64,000 bases of DNA. Origin: Zasmidium citrigriseum. Lineage: Eukaryota; Ascomycota; Dothideomycetes; Mycosphaerellales; Mycosphaerellaceae. Positions 12,101 through 21,978 of the stretch are shown here, piece after piece. Position numbers and translations under genes: made by a program. The DNA lies in contig NHNW01000027.1 of NCBI GenBank assembly GCA_002786025.1, positions 248,001 through 312,000 on the forward strand, in the 5' to 3' direction. Positions within the stretch are counted from its first letter, which is position 1. Every line of letters starts with the position of its first letter. The notes below the pieces were generated by a model. That model was given only the letters and a program-made list of their open reading frames with translations, did not search any database and was not told where the DNA came from.

Positions 12101-13268
12101 TTCTGAGGATGCCGAAAGAACCCAAGATGCGCTCGACGCGCCTGACAATGAGCGACGGATCGAGCATGGCGAGGCGCCGCTGCCAGCTGCTGAGGTCGGT
12201 CAACCACGATTGCTGACGACGAAGTTCTCTTGGGAAAAGGACGATGCATCGCCAGCACCTAGCGCAGGTCCAACGCCTCTCAAAAAACCCGAACCTCCAA
12301 GCCCGGAGATCAAACCGGAAATGGCGTATGAGCGCCCTCGTTCTAAAGCTTTGCACGTGATGAACCCGGCAGAGAACGTTGAATCGCCCATTGAGCCTGT
12401 GCCTGCAGTCAATGAGCCCTCCGCCGTTGAGCAGGCCATGGCTGACTCGTTCCCTGTTGGATCTACCGCGCAACCCGAGACTATGGTCTCCCCAATAACC
12501 AAGAGCCCGGAACATCTTCTCCCCGAGACCAATATCCAGCCCGCGAGCCCGTCGCAGTCACTTAGAGACATTGCTCCTTCGCCAATGTCTGAACAGGGCG
12601 AGTTCAATTCTCGTCTGCCATCTTATTATCTTGGCGCGCACGACGATGAAGAGGAGATCCCTCATCCGCCTGAGAAGGACCACACCACTGCTTCGTCCAT
12701 GTCACCCGTATCTACTGTCCAGGCCAAGCCAGCTGCGGCCATCCAGCCCTTCCGAAGCATTTTGGCCATGAAGTCTAGTGATGAGCGCATCAAAACGTAC
12801 AACGAGACCAGACAAACATTCGCGGATATGAACACCGGCCTACACGACTGGCTCAGCATGATGCTTGAACAACATCCCGAGCATGCTAACCTATCTACAT
12901 CCCAGAGCGGGTTCAAACCCCCGGCATTGCAGGCATCAGGTTCTGGATTCGGCACCTTCCGAAGAGGTCACAAAGCAAGCCCAAGCATCGCCAAGTTCGC
13001 TACCAAGTTCGGTGGAGACGACAAGCAACGTTCGACATCTGTGGGCAGTGCTGCCGAGAGCACCGAGCCGACACGACCAACTACAGCGGGTGGAGATGGA
13101 CCTCGAATCGACATGGACAAGATGCAGCAACGCGGAAAGGACTTCATGAAACAAGCTGGAGTGTTCGGCGGCAAAGCACAGCAAGGTGCGAAGGGCCTGT
13201 TCGCCAAAGGCAAGAGCCGTTTCGGCGGTGGCAGCGTGAGGGGGAAGTCTGGCAATGAGGTAGAGTGA
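9168..13268 (+). CDS. Large Ser/Pro/Thr-rich, mostly disordered fungal protein (unrecognised)
   Basis: Single open frame of 1366 codons. Most of the chain is low-complexity, rich in Ser, Pro, Thr, Glu and Ala, with many SP/TP sites that suggest heavy phosphorylation. Ordered-looking parts are the N-terminal about 60 residues (aromatic, Tyr/Asp/Gly-rich) and a C-terminal block at about 1190-1240 beginning near FRSILAMKSSDERIKTYNE and containing DWL..MLEQHPEH, which looks conserved and is probably the functional module. The extreme C-terminus is basic and Gly/Lys-rich. No membrane segment or signal peptide. I have an impression that the C-terminal motif recurs in uncharacterised fungal proteins, but cannot name a function. 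The start at 9168 is the first Met of the frame. Confidence 0.85.
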   Translation: MSRNNTPLSPNAPLSFKTVPGRHRTQKWNKAPSYNYDGDDWGGYDPYDEYGGQDEPPPPPMPSQVPYGAPRGRKSSFDRGDDSRQFSAPAATSSFPAYDERRAGGPGSAASGGRGSNDFPRSTSKPRDFTNPEQVPPPLMTKGTPPPPTWFPPRKSSLSGNDVASKAQADEARAIAAEMSSPNTDKPLPFIRPSDIYKRIPDEIRRQSEEGGRPSMESLQRETSPQKLGLEPVQESRESRLFMDDEVPKVDTRPGNTVPERVGSPSTRSQLPSLQTAMAPPPARSNIAKEPSPTLPDVSRISGFGDDFFHSGAKKPADGSMEATPTSSELARGTAPTVNTAGIAGSQTTFSSIQNTPTTTRAPPGSDPAGEILAERQHDASFDDMTNQTASGLQHQPSQGFRSAVHQAFDRSDNTTPSRDSSQSGPGGSGVSRSDTNSTAGISPIMSRVPSAATAEFGRQQRVDEQVPPIAEEPSSATPTGSRPASGLQGQYRIPRKPSPGHSRNVSGEASAPSAFEPGYRRSLDPPSTGTSPARTPGMETTADRRLSTPMSAVPVTEAEAPDVADQAAEVPEPTLEPAETPASEISQLGELGGPAAVAKHTRGRSSTDYSVREADIADTVNSSPDKGTAVPAIAEAQRDSQKLFLDTHPGTPGSPARPGTGFSGSGTPTRADSPAKGRVREIADKYHEIHQASRRNSATSIGSSKSSWSNFDAPRLKRQGTSQSQLGVEGAAGDQSASRPELGREESFRPDLPGGWISTAPTPALESPPVQPQQTTPRQSTTTDEQVDLTPTTKKHQLPSVEPTSATSTNSSKNAFDAVKDVGDQLGAALLSSYGIGHQTRDFASSEPPAPVDQPETQPKPERGSIVMQPPLIRHETDSTDAPTSVASSVAPTPPVKDTPKQPNNLAVDDGGYFNTVAPLRLRSREPSPEQQAQLSPQRSNVMPALSTDTAATDMDNDRLRNEIVRSLDPIKKNDGISEDAERTQDALDAPDNERRIEHGEAPLPAAEVGQPRLLTTKFSWEKDDASPAPSAGPTPLKKPEPPSPEIKPEMAYERPRSKALHVMNPAENVESPIEPVPAVNEPSAVEQAMADSFPVGSTAQPETMVSPITKSPEHLLPETNIQPASPSQSLRDIAPSPMSEQGEFNSRLPSYYLGAHDDEEEIPHPPEKDHTTASSMSPVSTVQAKPAAAIQPFRSILAMKSSDERIKTYNETRQTFADMNTGLHDWLSMMLEQHPEHANLSTSQSGFKPPALQASGSGFGTFRRGHKASPSIAKFATKFGGDDKQRSTSVGSAAESTEPTRPTTAGGDGPRIDMDKMQQRGKDFMKQAGVFGGKAQQGAKGLFAKGKSRFGGGSVRGKSGNEVE

Positions 13269-13679
13269 CCCCGTTTTCTTCACCACCTCCACACACACCT
13301 TCACGAGTAACATTACATTCACTGTATATCATTGGGAGGAAAGGGTTCTGTTCTGAGCTACGTCTTGCTCCAATCCTTTGTGCTGCGGCTGAGTCTTTCT
13401 TGCATCAGGGCATTTAACCGATGGAGCCACTGAGGCATCAAGACTCACGAATTGCATGTTTGATTGAAGCAGAGCGAGCACACGATACCCTTGATCTCTG
13501 TCTACCACTTGCTGGACGATGGCGATGAGATCGTAATGGTTCTTCACTGTTGTTTCTTCTGAAAATTGTATTTCTCATAGCATAATATCTTCGTTTTGGC
13601 CTGCGAACACATCACACCCATCATCACTCTCTCTTTGCCCGTTCTCGTGGCGAGGAATGCATGCTTATGGTAAGTGTAG
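13269..13679. other. Intergenic region probably holding the 5' exon of the next gene
   Basis: No complete gene is seen. Because the next coding frame is open upstream of its first Met, a short first exon and an intron should lie here or just after. ATGs at 13657 and 13668 precede a GTAAGT at 13671-13676. Confidence 0.4.
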
Positions 13680-16600
13680 GCTTCTCCTTCGCCGTCTACA
13701 CCATCTTCTGCCAGCCTCGTCCCAACTACCACTGCATCTGCGATCGTTGCCAGTCCTCTTGCGACGTCTACGCCTGCTGAAGAATCCAACACTAGCCTGG
13801 GTGCTTTTCGCAAAACACCAGAATCTTCAGCAGAACCACCAAACCCTTCCTCTCTCCCAGCCGATAATCCACCCAAACCACCTGAACAGAATCCTACGAC
13901 AGACGACCACCCCGAAACACCAGCTTTATCAATCCACCAGCCCGACCCGATGACCACTGCACTGCCCATCGAACAAACCCCGCCAGTTGCCGCCCCAGCC
14001 GCGCCCCCAGCCGAAGAAACTCCTTCAACGACCGCGTTCATCTCCCCTTCACCTGCCCTTGCACCACTTTCCCGTAGCACCTCCACCTCAGCGAGCGCAT
14101 TTCGCCGTCCCCGATCTCGAACCCCATCAAGCACGCGTACTAATAGTCGACCCCTCAGCCAAGTGTTTGATAGGCTGCGAAGTATCAGCCGGAGTTCAAC
14201 GAGAAGTGGTCGCGACAAAGGCAGCAGCAGAAGTCGACCGGCGAGCATGGTCTTAACGAACCCGGACCTCTTAGAAGACCGAAACGAAGACGCCGGATTA
14301 AAACAAGTCTCGACCACAGACTTCGCCCTAGGTGACTTCTCCGACGTCGCCGTCCATCCATCACCAACCCGCCCGGAAGCAACCCGCTCAACATCCACCT
14401 CCAGCTTCTCCGTCATGGGCATCCGCTCCACGGAACGCCGCGTCGACTCCTGGGAGGAACCGCGTCCTGCAACCTCCGCCTCCAACACCAACACTCCCAC
14501 CAGACCAGGGATCTCTCGCGTCATGTCCATGGCCTCACCAACCCGCACGGAAGCCTGGAATGAACCTGATGCGCAAATTCCGCCTAAGACGCCTGAGGAG
14601 AGGGTTGGGACGCCACGAAGGTTAGGGATTTTACCGAGTCCGGCGCCTACTGCGGCGACTTTTGAGGAGGGACGCGAGAGGAGGGCTAGTGGGGAGGGGT
14701 GGAGGAGACGGAGTAGTGCTGTTGCTTGGAGGGAGGGGGGTGAAGGTATTAGGAGGGAGAGTAGTGGGGAGGGGGCGGAGTTGGAGACGGTGCCGAGTGA
14801 GGGGGAGAGGAGTGAGGAGGTTGGCGAAGAGCGAAGGGAGAAAGATGAAGGGGAGTCGAAGAGAGAAGAGGTGGAAGAGAGAGATGAGAGGCCTGCGCCG
14901 ATTAGGAAGGGGAGTGATTTGGCTGTTCTGCCTAGCCAGCGAAACGTATCGCCTCCCATCGAGCGAGAAGACGACAGAACCGCGCCGATCAGGAAGAACA
15001 GCGACTTGGCCATCCTACCCAGTCAACGCGAAGACGACCCAGCAATATCGCCTCCTCTCGGTCAAAGCCCTTCACTCCCACCTGAACGCCCACCCCAACG
15101 CCCCCGAAAGGTCTCCGACCTAGAACTCCTCCCTAGCCAACGCCGCCTCTCGCCACTGAACATCGCTCGCCCGGATAGCATGACGCTCACGACGCTGAAT
15201 TTCTCGAGTAACGAGAGCGTGGAGATTGAGGATGAGGTGCATGAGGCTAGTCCGGTTACTATTAAGCCGGTTAGTTCGCCGGTTGCTCTTGTTAGTGGGA
15301 GGGCGCTGGATGGGAAGGTGGGGGGAGATATAGAGGGAGAGGAGAGGACGCCTGTGGCGAGGAGGAGGGGGGAGGAGGAGGGGGAGGAGAGTACGCCTAT
15401 AGCGAAGAGGATGGTCGATGACGAGTTGTATGAGAGTACGCCAACCGCGACCAAGACGAAAGAGGAGGTTTTGAGAGAGGGCGAGAGGAAGGTCTCGACT
15501 GCGACGACCACGGCTACGACTTCTACACATGAGCAGTATGAGGACGCTAGGAGTGAGGTCTCGGCTGAGGAGGGCGCGCAGCAGGAGAGCTCTCACCATA
15601 GTACCAACCCAACAACTTCAAGGCACTCCTCTGTTTCGAGCCTGGGAGCTGGAGCGAGAGATGCTGCTGTGGCTGAACCGGCGCCAGAAGAGCCTCCTGT
15701 CATGTCTGCTCAAGCTGTGCCTGCTGGGCCGATAGGAGCGAGTCCTCATACTACGCCGGAGAGGACGAACCTTCAGCCTGGGGTTCTGCAGGGGCTGACG
15801 GCTGCTGCTGCGAACAGGAGGAATGAACAGCCTCAATCGAACGAATCCGCGGAGTATCAGCAACGCTTTGCAAGTCGCCAGTATCGCGAACAACGTCCCG
15901 GTATGGGCGAGCGGCCGATGTCATACATGCCTTTGCCAAGAGACTCCCAGGGACTGCCGATGCAAGAGACGATTTCGACAGGCAAGGACGAGCCGCCGCA
16001 ACAGCCAGCTATGCCAGTCGATCTTAGCGGCATAGCTGGTCCTCCACCCGGTGCACCTCCCTTCTCTCAGCATCCAGCTATGAGGAACAGCGGTGGTGTA
16101 CAGCCCACTCAGTACGAGAGACTTCGCTCCTCCGTCATCTCCACTGGCAGCGGCCACACACCTCAATCGAGCGCAGATCTGACTGGCAGACCGCCATCAG
16201 GCTTCTTCCGCGGACGGCCATCGATGGAACACGGTGCAGCACCACCACCTAGCAGAATCACCGATCAGCATGGTCTCGAAGGCGTGATGGCCTATGGCCA
16301 AGTCGCAGCCGACTCCCAACCGCGAGAAGAGAAGCAAGGACGACGACGTTCTGGACTCTGGGAGACGTTGACATCCAGACGATCGAGCGCGCAGAGATTC
16401 GATTCTAGCCGCGATAGTTCTGTGGCGCCTTTGGAGAACACAGCACTACCTCCTACGGCGGCGGACCCCGAGAGCGCGATCCCGGATCCGATCAAGATGG
16501 GCGACAGTCCTTCGAGCAGTAAGCGCAGAACGCTGAAGAAGCCGCAGCGTGCTTCGTCCAGTGTTGTTGAGGCGGAGCCCAAGAAGAAGCGGTTTTCGAA

Positions 16601-18203
16601 GTTGGGGAGTCTGTTTGGACGATCGAGTACGACGGGAGGCAATGCAGCGAAGCCTACGAATCGACTGACGAAGAACGTCCCGCCGAGTCGAGAGAACAGC
16701 GTTGCGCAATCACCGAGTACCCGTCCACAGCAACCGCAGAACAGCAGTACTGTCGTGGGCAGTGTCAGGGGTTATGAGGCGTACGAAGCTGCCAGGAGGA
16801 GGGATATGCCCGCGTTCCAGGAGAATGCTGCAACCGTCCAGCCTGTGCAGAGACCACCTTCGTCAGGCGGTGATGTCGAGCCGCCTCCTGGGGGTTGGTA
16901 TGGACCCCAAGCACAACAACAGACTACTTCGAACGAGCCTACGGAGGCTCCGCGACCGGAATTCAGGAGACTGCATAGTGAGAGTCGTCGTGGCGAGAGA
17001 CCTCTTTCGCAGGTTCCGGAGGCGTTTCGACCGACGCAGGTGGGTTTTAATCGCCCGGTGGAACCTATTGGGCCGCCGCCGGGGCAGGAGCCTCCTGTAC
17101 TCAGGACGCAGAGGGGGGTGGGAATGGGGCAGACGCCGAGTGCGATGATGGAGAGGATGATGGATCCCAACCAACCACGACACCCACAGCAATCTGTGAG
17201 GGAGGCGTCGTACCCGGATCCACAGCAGCCTATTCGCGAGCCATCGTACCCTGGACCTCCACGACACCCATCGTATGGCTCCGAGCAATACACGCCGCCA
17301 ATTTCTGGACGCAGTGAATACTACGCCCCTGGCTCGAGACCTTTTGGTAGTCTGCCGAGTATTTCGCCCGTGCAGACACGAACAGCCCAAGAGCCGATTC
17401 CGGAGGAACAGGCAAGGAGTCCGGCGAGGGAGTATGCGGATCAGCAGACGCCTTGGGCGATTACGCTGCCGCAAGGTGGGAGTGGGAGGAATTCGAGGGC
17501 AAGTTCGTGGGGGATGGGGATGCCGCCACCACAGGAGTATGTACGGTCTCCGCCACAGGAGTACGCGCCGCCGCCGGGGAATGGAAGGCACTCCAGAGCG
17601 AATTCTTGGGGCATGGGACCTGGACCTTCACCCGGACCTGGATATGACGGACGACGTCCATCTCAGGATTATGGCTATGCACAACCACCTCCACCGCCGC
17701 CACAGTACAGACAATTCGCCTCCCCGCCGCCTCCTCCACAGCCTCAGAACAGGGGCATGGTCCTGACCGATCCAGCGAATGTGGGTTTCTACCCTCCTCC
17801 ACCACGTGGCCAGCCGAGAAGGATTGAGATTCCGTGGGAAGAGGAACAGCCTGTCCGTCATGGCTCTGGACCTTATCCACCGCCGGGGTATGCTTCGCCT
17901 CCACCGCAATCGCAGTCTTATGGTCCGCCACCACAACAAGGGACATACGGATACCCGCCTCCGCAGCAACAGGCCTACGGATACGGACCGCAACCGCAAC
18001 AACGAGGCCCGCCGCGGTTCTATGCCCAGCAACAGAGACAGTACTCCGGCGAACGACCCATGCATCAACGCCGTCCGAGCTCGGGGTATTCTGGTCGGAG
18101 GGACGATATGACGGTTGGGGAGGAGGAACTGGTCATGAGGGGGGCGAGTTATCCCGGGCAGGAGTGGGCGCCGCCGGGGTTGGGGAGGGGTGGGTGGGAA
18201 TAA
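13680..18203 (+). CDS. Very large Pro/Ser-rich disordered protein, 5' end unresolved
   Basis: The frame is open from 13680 to the stop at 18203, but its first Met is at 13950; the 90 codons before it (for example SPSPSTPSSASLVPTTTASA) are clearly coding in style and follow a TAG that could be an intron acceptor. So either translation starts at 13950 (1417 residues) or, more likely, a short upstream exon is spliced on. One option is ATG 13657 with donor GTGTAG at 13674 and the CAG acceptor near 13716, which keeps frame but has a weak donor. The protein is low-complexity: Ser/Arg/Thr-rich first third, acidic Glu/Arg middle, a basic KKKRFSKLGSLFGR motif near residue 880 of the Met-13950 form, and a Pro/Gln/Tyr/Gly-rich last 400 residues with polyproline runs. 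Function not recognised; scaffolding or cell-cortex roles would be guesses. Confidence 0.8.
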   Translation, partial: ASPSPSTPSSASLVPTTTASAIVASPLATSTPAEESNTSLGAFRKTPESSAEPPNPSSLPADNPPKPPEQNPTTDDHPETPALSIHQPDPMTTALPIEQTPPVAAPAAPPAEETPSTTAFISPSPALAPLSRSTSTSASAFRRPRSRTPSSTRTNSRPLSQVFDRLRSISRSSTRSGRDKGSSRSRPASMVLTNPDLLEDRNEDAGLKQVSTTDFALGDFSDVAVHPSPTRPEATRSTSTSSFSVMGIRSTERRVDSWEEPRPATSASNTNTPTRPGISRVMSMASPTRTEAWNEPDAQIPPKTPEERVGTPRRLGILPSPAPTAATFEEGRERRASGEGWRRRSSAVAWREGGEGIRRESSGEGAELETVPSEGERSEEVGEERREKDEGESKREEVEERDERPAPIRKGSDLAVLPSQRNVSPPIEREDDRTAPIRKNSDLAILPSQREDDPAISPPLGQSPSLPPERPPQRPRKVSDLELLPSQRRLSPLNIARPDSMTLTTLNFSSNESVEIEDEVHEASPVTIKPVSSPVALVSGRALDGKVGGDIEGEERTPVARRRGEEEGEESTPIAKRMVDDELYESTPTATKTKEEVLREGERKVSTATTTATTSTHEQYEDARSEVSAEEGAQQESSHHSTNPTTSRHSSVSSLGAGARDAAVAEPAPEEPPVMSAQAVPAGPIGASPHTTPERTNLQPGVLQGLTAAAANRRNEQPQSNESAEYQQRFASRQYREQRPGMGERPMSYMPLPRDSQGLPMQETISTGKDEPPQQPAMPVDLSGIAGPPPGAPPFSQHPAMRNSGGVQPTQYERLRSSVISTGSGHTPQSSADLTGRPPSGFFRGRPSMEHGAAPPPSRITDQHGLEGVMAYGQVAADSQPREEKQGRRRSGLWETLTSRRSSAQRFDSSRDSSVAPLENTALPPTAADPESAIPDPIKMGDSPSSSKRRTLKKPQRASSSVVEAEPKKKRFSKLGSLFGRSSTTGGNAAKPTNRLTKNVPPSRENSVAQSPSTRPQQPQNSSTVVGSVRGYEAYEAARRRDMPAFQENAATVQPVQRPPSSGGDVEPPPGGWYGPQAQQQTTSNEPTEAPRPEFRRLHSESRRGERPLSQVPEAFRPTQVGFNRPVEPIGPPPGQEPPVLRTQRGVGMGQTPSAMMERMMDPNQPRHPQQSVREASYPDPQQPIREPSYPGPPRHPSYGSEQYTPPISGRSEYYAPGSRPFGSLPSISPVQTRTAQEPIPEEQARSPAREYADQQTPWAITLPQGGSGRNSRASSWGMGMPPPQEYVRSPPQEYAPPPGNGRHSRANSWGMGPGPSPGPGYDGRRPSQDYGYAQPPPPPPQYRQFASPPPPPQPQNRGMVLTDPANVGFYPPPPRGQPRRIEIPWEEEQPVRHGSGPYPPPGYASPPPQSQSYGPPPQQGTYGYPPPQQQAYGYGPQPQQRGPPRFYAQQQRQYSGERPMHQRRPSSGYSGRRDDMTVGEEELVMRGASYPGQEWAPPGLGRGGWE
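14640..14925 (+). repeat. Polypurine tract inside the coding region
   Basis: About 280 bases are nearly all G and A on the + strand, encoding an Arg/Glu/Gly-rich acidic-basic segment. A second, shorter purine-rich block lies at about 15290-15490. Both are imperfect and in frame, so they are low-complexity coding sequence. Confidence 0.7.
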
Positions 18204-19372
18204 TGAATGAGCACTGTGCTTTTAATGTTTCATCGGGGTCTTTGATTATGGAGACGAAGATCAGAACGAGGGTGGTTTGATGATTAGCTATGAGGATATT
18301 TGTAATGATGGGATATATGGTGGGCTTACGATTTGGGTGGGAAAGGGTTGGATGGGGTTTGATGATGATATGTTTATGCGATTCTGTGCGGATTTGTGAG
18401 AGGATACTGATTGAGACGGAGACTGATACAGCTAGATGATGGAGACAGTACTTTGTTGAGAAAAGTGGAAGTAGTACAGATGATTGAATGGACAGATTTG
18501 AGCTGTGGCCTTCGGGCAGGTTTCTCTTCATCGATGGAAGGTTGAGACGGTCGAATTCAGGCGATCTACTCACCAAAATGCGGCAGCGAGACTGTGAGCG
18601 TCGCCGTCCATCGAATTCTGAGCTGCCGGCATAAAAAGATGTTCAAGAAGCTAGGCGAGGAGAGAAGACGACGAGGTGGCCGCCATGAGACTCCTTCGGC
18701 TTCGGCTGGTGGTTGGAGTGATGTCCACGTTGACTGCAACGATCCTCGCTCGAGCACGAAACGTTGTGCAAAGTGGGCTCAAGACCAAGCTTGCCTCGTC
18801 ATCTTACATCCCATCTGGCCCTCACACTACTGCATCTGCGCAAGAACTTCGGCATGGCCGACTATCCACAATGGACATCTCCAAAATCGGGCCACATCAG
18901 AGACGGCAGGGCAAAACTTCCAGATCGAAGTTCAGCTCGATCGATCCTTAAAGAGCGCTATACTAGTCCGTCGACGATGGAGAGCTTGCTTTGCCGTATC
19001 TGTCATCTGCGATTCCTCAAAAACTGAGCAGTCAACCCCGGTGGGGCACAGGAGATCCGCCGAGGATAGCCCATGCAGCCTCGCAAGGTTCCAACCAATA
19101 CAGGCAGAGTCTATCACGAATCTCGCAGTAGAACGCCAGCAGCTACCTTAGCTGCCCCAGGGGTGTGCCAATTGGATTTGGAGGATATTTCGGAGTCGAC
19201 AGCCTCGCAGCGAACCATCGAATGGCGTGGGTGACCTTTTGAGAAATTTGACGAGTACTTCTACTCGTGTCGGTATCTGACTTCGCTGGGATGGCAGAGG
19301 TTGGTGGGGGATAAATATGGACGCGGTTGCCGTCTGATGGACTTTTGCATCCCTCGATATTTGATCCTCGCG
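18204..19372. other. Intergenic region before the photoreceptor gene
   Basis: No convincing gene in about 1.2 kb. A 185-codon frame at 18594-19151 has no recognisable features. A TATA-like AT-rich patch (ATAAATA) lies at about 19311-19317, roughly 55 nt upstream of the chosen start of the next gene. Confidence 0.4.
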
Positions 19373-21913
19373 ATGGAGACTTCACAACATCGTATGACGA
19401 CGCAGAAGCTCCTGCAAAAGTTCCCTCAGATTCGACGATGGCGACCGCGCCATGCGCATTCTGAGAGCGCCCTCGCTGGTTCTGGTGCACCGGGAGATGA
19501 AAGCAAGACCCTTGTTTACAGCCTGGTCAGGGACAACGTTTATTCCCACCTTCGTCATCTTTTGCTGATATGGTCTTTCTGCAGAGAAATCTCGCCGACA
19601 CGTCTAACTCCAGCATGTCGCCAGAGCAGTGTGCGCATACTATCGATCAGACGTTGATCACTGGACACGATAAAGACCTCGATGGTGAGCCACTTGTCGA
19701 ATTTGCGGCTTCGACGCCGGTGCCCAGGTATACGCCGATGCCCATTCCGGATCGTGTGGCGAGTGCTCGTTCGGAGGCTGTCAGTTCTCCTCGTGGACGG
19801 CAGAGGGATGAGCGTAATTCGAGTGAAGGACGGAAGCATGCTGATGAGACTGATGATGCCTCTTTCCATCTGTCTGGGCTTGATGGAGAGTCTACTGGCC
19901 GCCAGTCACCGGTTCTCTCGAGGGAGGAGGTGTCTGTTCGGGGCCGGCCAAGGTATGCTTTGTTTCCGCAGTGAGCATTGTCACGATTTTGCTTGCGCTG
20001 GTGACCAGAGCTGATATTATGTGCGTAGAACGCGACCCCAAGCGCCTTCGCCGCCAACACCTCCACCACAGAAACCACTTCCGCCGGAGACCAGCTCCAA
20101 AGCTTCGTCGAGAGCCGGCAATGTGCCATATACGTACAACAATGGCATCGATCGCTCCCAGCAAGCTCGTCACCATGGTAGTGTTCGAACTGCCCTGTCC
20201 GGATCCACGGCCATCGCTCATCAGCAGCAGCTTCCGGCTTTGCAGAATCCTCTTGCTGACAAGTGCGATGTACCACATACCCAGCTCTACAACGTCGACG
20301 ATCCAGATTCTTGGGACGTGATCAAATCGAGCGAACAGGAGCAACTGTCAGGTGTCTACTCGCTCGAAGAACGTGCGGAGCAATTGTACAGCAGCGATCA
20401 TCTCAACCTGATCCTGGAAGACCCCAAGTTCCGTCTCAAATTCTCCAACTTTATTCGCAAGTACCGACCTTGGCGCCTCCCAGTGTTGGGCTACTACTGG
20501 AGATCTTACAAGGCGATCAAAGCTCTTCAATACACCAACTCTCTGATCGAGACACTTTCCGAGGGACCACCCACTCGCACACAATTCACAGCCCCAAATC
20601 ACGCCGTCAACGCCGAACTCATGGCCGTCGCCCACCAAGCCTTCGAAGAACTTCGCCGAGACGATCTCCACTACTACATCGCTCATTCCTACATCCAAAT
20701 CGTTAGTGCCGTGGTCCAGCGCAGAATCATGGGGAATCTTGCCGCTCACCTACGGGAAACTAGTCACGGCCTCGCAGAAGTCTTCTGCATCACGGATCCA
20801 AGCCGGCCCAACAATCCGATCATTCTGGCTTCGCAGGAGTTTACTCGTCACTCCGGCTGTGGACTTTCATACGTACTTGGCCGCAATTGTAACTTCATGC
20901 AGGGTCCTGGGACGACGATGGATTCCAGGAGACGCTTTGCTATTAGCTGCGCTGAAGGAAGGGATCATACGGAGATTTTTGTGAATTATCGGAGGGATGG
21001 AAGTCCGTTTTTGAGCTTGGTTATGAATGCGCCGTTGCTTGATAGGTGAGTGCTGCAATCTGCACGGACTGCCATCTCGCTGACAATGCTATGCAGTCGT
21101 GGAAAGGTTCGCTACTTCCTAGGAGCCCAAGTCGACGTCTCTGGACTGCTGAAGGAGTGTAGCGGAATGGCAAGCTTACAGCAGCTCGTCGATCAGAAGG
21201 CTGCGTCTCGCAAAGCAGACAACGGAAGCCCTCGAGAAGGTCCGAACGATAGGCTTGATCCCCGAAACGAGATCAAGGCTCTCAGCCAACTGTTCAATGC
21301 TGAGGAATTGGATATCATTCGACGACACGGAGGATACTTGCTTCAGGGATCACACTACGTGCACACCACAGCGCCTGAGGTCGGATCGTCTCCAGCCAAG
21401 GCTCCGCGGCGTGTGCTCATTGAAGATGGCGTTGGTGATGGATTCGAGGAGCCTTCGAAGCCGACGCCGGACCATGCAAACCGGCTGAGATCGAGTGGCG
21501 ACGGGCAGATTGCGGGAAGTCTGGAAGGAGTGTACAAACATGTGAGTTACACGCAAGACTCTTTCAAGACGAAGCTAACACAAGAGCAGTACCTTCTCGT
21601 AAGACCTTATCCCTCCATGCGAGTACTTTTCGCCTCGCCGCGCTTTCGAGAACCGGGCATGCTACAATCACACTTCCTTCATCACATCGGAGGAGCGAGT
21701 CGGCTGCGTCAAGATCTCGAAATCGCTTTCAGAGAGGGCAACGCTGTCACAGCGAAGGTGAGGTGGCTTGATGTTCCAAACGAGCAAGGTGAAGGTGATG
21801 GGCGCACGAGGTGGGTGCATTGTACACCTTTGATGCATTATGAGGAGAAGATTGGGTTGTGGATGGTGGTGGTTGTCAGGGGTGAGGAGGAGTTGGTGGA
21901 TGTTGCGGTGTAG
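19373..21913 (+). CDS. RGS-LOV blue-light photoreceptor
   Basis: Five exons (19373-19525, 19585-19952, 20029-21045, 21097-21541, 21590-21913), all phases consistent, give 768 residues. An N-terminal disordered region is followed by an RGS domain (about 285-410) and a LOV domain (about 420-535). The LOV core GRNCNFMQGPGT carries the photoactive Cys (about 461) that forms the flavin adduct; NYRRDGSPF, the LVMNAPL Asn and the Gln in FLGAQVD (about 524) are FMN-contact positions. A conserved C-terminal module starts near YLLVRPYPS. This is the order of fungal RGS-LOV proteins such as Botrytis BcLOV4, which bind anionic membrane lipids upon blue light. Exon 1 is inferred from a CTGAT branch site and TTTCTGCAG acceptor; a start at 19570 without it is the alternative. 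The last 48-nt intron is stop-free and in frame. Confidence 0.88.
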
Positions 21914-21978
21914 ATCGGCGACGAAGGTCAAAAGGGGACGGGTGAGGAAAACGATCATTGAAACGTAGAACGATTTGG

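Noticed and set aside
13544..15013. 489-codon open frame on the minus strand
   Set aside because: It lies antisense to the clearly coding Pro/Ser-rich gene; it is Ser/Leu/Arg-rich low complexity and arises from the biased codon use of the sense strand.
18594..19151. 185-codon plus-strand frame between two genes
   Set aside because: Composition is not protein-like, there is no motif, signal or splice continuity, and overlapping frames of similar length occur in the same stretch.
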